From Bizionia argentinensis JUB59 (GTDB taxonomy: Bacteria; Bacteroidota; Bacteroidia; Flavobacteriales; Flavobacteriaceae): a DNA stretch of 57,036 nt. The DNA is taken from contig NZ_AFXZ01000015.1 of assembly GCF_000224335.1 (NCBI RefSeq), forward strand, positions 1 to 57,036. Reading direction: 5' to 3'. Under the pieces are notes generated by a model. That model saw only the letters and a list, made by a program, of their open reading frames with translations. It made no database searches and was not told where the DNA came from. Numbering within the stretch: position 1 is the first letter of the stretch; each line of letters opens with the position of its first letter. The translations under genes were made by a program, and so were the position numbers. This document shows positions 55,505 through 57,036 of this stretch, one piece after another.

Positions 55505-55886
55505 CGTATTAAGCGCTTGTTTAAAGACCTTAATCGTAATTATGGCGATGAATTATTACCTTTAAAACAATTGGCGCAATTCTAAAATTTTAAAATAGAG
55601 ATTCTTCATATTAAAAAAGAAGATGATCTTTCAGGAGTACAGGACTATAATCTAGACCAATGAAAGATTGCTCTAGAAAATTATCCGCATAATTTCCATT
55701 GGATTTCAAAGGGTGTAAAGAAAGATCAGGCTATTAAAGAATTTATTAAAGATTTTGATGTCAATATTTTGGTAATGATAAATTATCAACATAGTTTTAT
55801 CGAAAGTATAATTAAAGAGCCTGTTATTAAAAAAAATAGGATTTCAGCCTAGCATTCAATTTTTGGTCATTCCATGTTTAAGCTGA
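55505..55886 (+). pseudogene. Broken universal stress protein gene (C-terminal half)
   Basis: The translation follows the C-terminal domain of the intact usp at 55954: NRNYGDELLPLKQLA aligns with NRFYGEELKSLKQLA, and NILVMINYQHSFIESIIKEP with NILTMINYEHSFVENLIKEP. It is inactivated by two in-frame stops (TAA after QLAQF; TGA after YNLDQ) and a +1 frameshift in a run of A near 55829-55836, after which the frame resumes as KKIGFQPSIQFLVIP. The N-terminal domain is missing. Confidence 0.85.
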
Positions 55887-55926
55887 TATAAATCATTTTA
55901 TTAGAAGGGATAAAACTTTAATTTTG
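55884..55926 (+). promoter_or_regulatory. Crp/Fnr-type promoter of the intact usp gene
   Basis: TGATATAAATCA (55884-55895, TGAT-N4-ATCA) is followed by a -7 box TAATTTTG (55919-55926). With a start about 6 nt after the -7 box, the palindrome centre falls near -41.5, the class II activator position. The -33 TTG is absent, as expected for an activated promoter. Confidence 0.6.
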
Positions 55927-55953
55927 CATTAGAAAATCAAATTAAAAATATTT

Positions 55954-56790
55954 ATGAGACATCACATTTTACTACCTACAGATTTTTCAGGCAATGCATG
56001 GAGCGCCGCTCTTTATGCAATAAACTTATACGCCGATGAACCTTGTACGTTCTATTTTTCCCATGCTTGGACTTTTTTAAATACAGGCGCTAGAACACAT
56101 GTTTCTGAAAGTTATTTAGATCCACTAAAAGCTAAATCAAAAGAAAAATTAGCGGCTATAAAGGATCGTGCTAAAATTGAAAGTAAAGATAGAGATCATA
56201 AATTTGAAACATTTTTTTGCATTGGTTCATTGATGGACTCTATAGAAATTGCCATTAAAAAGCACAATGTAAGTCTGATCGTTATGGGTACCAAAGGAGC
56301 TACAGGAACTCAAGAGTTTCTATTTGGAAGTAATACCGTTACGGTTATTAATAAAATGAGACAACGTCCTGTTATGTTAGTCCCAGAGAATGTTAATTTT
56401 GTAAAGCCAACTCACATTGCTTTCCCTACTGATTTTAATAGGTTTTATGGTGAAGAACTAAAATCTTTAAAACAATTAGCAGACTTGCATAAATCTCAAA
56501 TCGAAATTGTTCATATAAATAAAAAGGAACAGCTAAATGAGAAACAGCATTCTAATTTAGAAATGTTAAATACTTATTTTAAAGACTACGAACATAACTT
56601 TAATTGGATAACGGAGTCTGGCAAAAAAGAACAAGCCATAACAAGTTTTATTGAGGATAACGATATTAATATCCTTACAATGATTAATTATGAGCATAGT
56701 TTTGTTGAAAACCTAATTAAGGAGCCTATTATTAAGAAAATGGGATTCCATTCTATAATTCCATTTCTGGTAATTCCACGTGTAGATTAG
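55954..56790 (+). CDS. Universal stress protein, tandem UspA domains
   Basis: 278 residues. The N-terminal domain (ILLPTDFSGNAWSAALYA) has the ATP-binding pattern G112-x2-G115 and G125-S126 (MGTKGATGTQEFLFGSNTVTV). The C-terminal domain (HIAFPTDFNRFYGEELKSLK) lacks that glycine motif and ends VIPRVD. Such proteins respond to starvation or low oxygen. Paralogue of the broken copy 67 bp upstream. Ends at a terminator, then an insertion sequence. Confidence 0.88.
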   Translation: MRHHILLPTDFSGNAWSAALYAINLYADEPCTFYFSHAWTFLNTGARTHVSESYLDPLKAKSKEKLAAIKDRAKIESKDRDHKFETFFCIGSLMDSIEIAIKKHNVSLIVMGTKGATGTQEFLFGSNTVTVINKMRQRPVMLVPENVNFVKPTHIAFPTDFNRFYGEELKSLKQLADLHKSQIEIVHINKKEQLNEKQHSNLEMLNTYFKDYEHNFNWITESGKKEQAITSFIEDNDINILTMINYEHSFVENLIKEPIIKKMGFHSIIPFLVIPRVD

Positions 56791-56888
56791 TACGTATTAT
56801 TTAAATTTGAAAAGTATAATAATATCAAATTGTATTGAATTCAAGGTGATGCCGATTAGTTTATTATCTATTATTAATTAAAATTTAT

Positions 56889-56930
56889 AAGGAGAATAGT
56901 TGTCAGAAATGAAATTATTCTCCTTTTTTT
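56889..56930 (+). terminator. Terminator of usp
   Basis: AAGGAGAATA (56889-56898) pairs with TATTCTCCTT (56916-56925) and is followed by TTTTT. Confidence 0.8.
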
Positions 56931-56953
56931 ATACAGATTATGGAATGCCTTAA

Positions 56954-57036
56954 TGTAAGCTCCCCCAAAAACCGAACTGTTTAAAAGTAGAATAATTATC
57001 TTAATTTAGACAGTATTATGAGAAAGAGTAAATTTA
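56954..57036 (+). mobile_element. Left end of an IS3-type insertion sequence (truncated by the window)
   Basis: TGTAAGCTCCCCCAAAAACC at 56954 looks like a terminal inverted repeat of the TG...CCCC type found in IS3-family elements. An open frame beginning MRKSKF starts 64 bp inside. Only the left end is visible, so the assignment rests on its layout. Confidence 0.5.
57018..57036 (+). CDS. Transposase orfA, first six residues (partial)
   Basis: ATG at 57018 opens MRKSKF, like the N-terminus of IS3-family OrfA (a helix-turn-helix protein starting M-[KR]-K-S-[KR]-F). The remainder lies outside the window. Confidence 0.45.

Overview
The window is a stretch of chromosome from a member of the Bacteroidetes, most likely a marine Flavobacteriaceae; I cannot name the genus. 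The evidence is low GC, promoters of the TTG-N19-TAnnTTTG type, and many families typical of that group (DUF4294, DUF6048/DUF6452, CCC-motif membrane protein, TonB receptor with a carboxypeptidase-like N-terminal domain, zapA-6S RNA-rny order, sdhC-sdhA-sdhB order). I see no rRNA, tRNA, CRISPR array, prophage or classical defence island. Most of it is housekeeping sequence, with repeat-rich or decayed DNA at both ends.

Left part (1-9170): a terminator of an upstream gene, a MITE-like inverted repeat and a string of small hairpins. These are followed by an unusual four-gene neighbourhood: a secreted dikinase-like protein (ATP-grasp plus phospho-histidine swivel domain), a serine hydrolase, an ATP/ADP-translocase-like membrane protein fused to HEAT repeats, and a second serine hydrolase. 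It is the best candidate here for an undescribed system, because an ATP-grasp enzyme outside the cytoplasm needs a nucleotide source. Next (9172-12953) come the three subunits of a biotin-dependent acyl-CoA carboxylase, then PrsW, NUDIX and M42 peptidase genes.

Middle (15.5-52 kb): DUF4294 and hemolysin-III proteins; MarC; a methyltransferase/ZIP transporter/DUF4268 operon; THUMP methyltransferase; rlmD with two envelope proteins; rocD; Smr protein; cysteine desulfurase; an M23 peptidase with a TonB receptor; zapB-like/zapA/6S RNA/rny; xerD; four outer-membrane beta-barrel genes, two of them recent tandem duplicates; aroQ; lpdA; DinB; msrB; an M3 peptidase; and sdhCAB.

Right end (52-57 kb): an FMN-binding oxidase-like protein, an MscS channel, a decayed open frame, WG-repeat and TerB-like genes, a clearly broken universal stress protein gene, its intact paralogue, and the first bases of an IS3-type insertion sequence. 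Two TGAT-N4-ATCA palindromes, one correctly placed for a class II Crp/Fnr promoter at the intact usp gene, suggest an oxygen- or stress-responsive locus undergoing decay.

Several short repeat families recur between genes: hairpins with compensatory changes, CCCGATAATTATCGGG palindromes, and TGTTCAG heptamer arrays that begin exactly after TAG stop codons.
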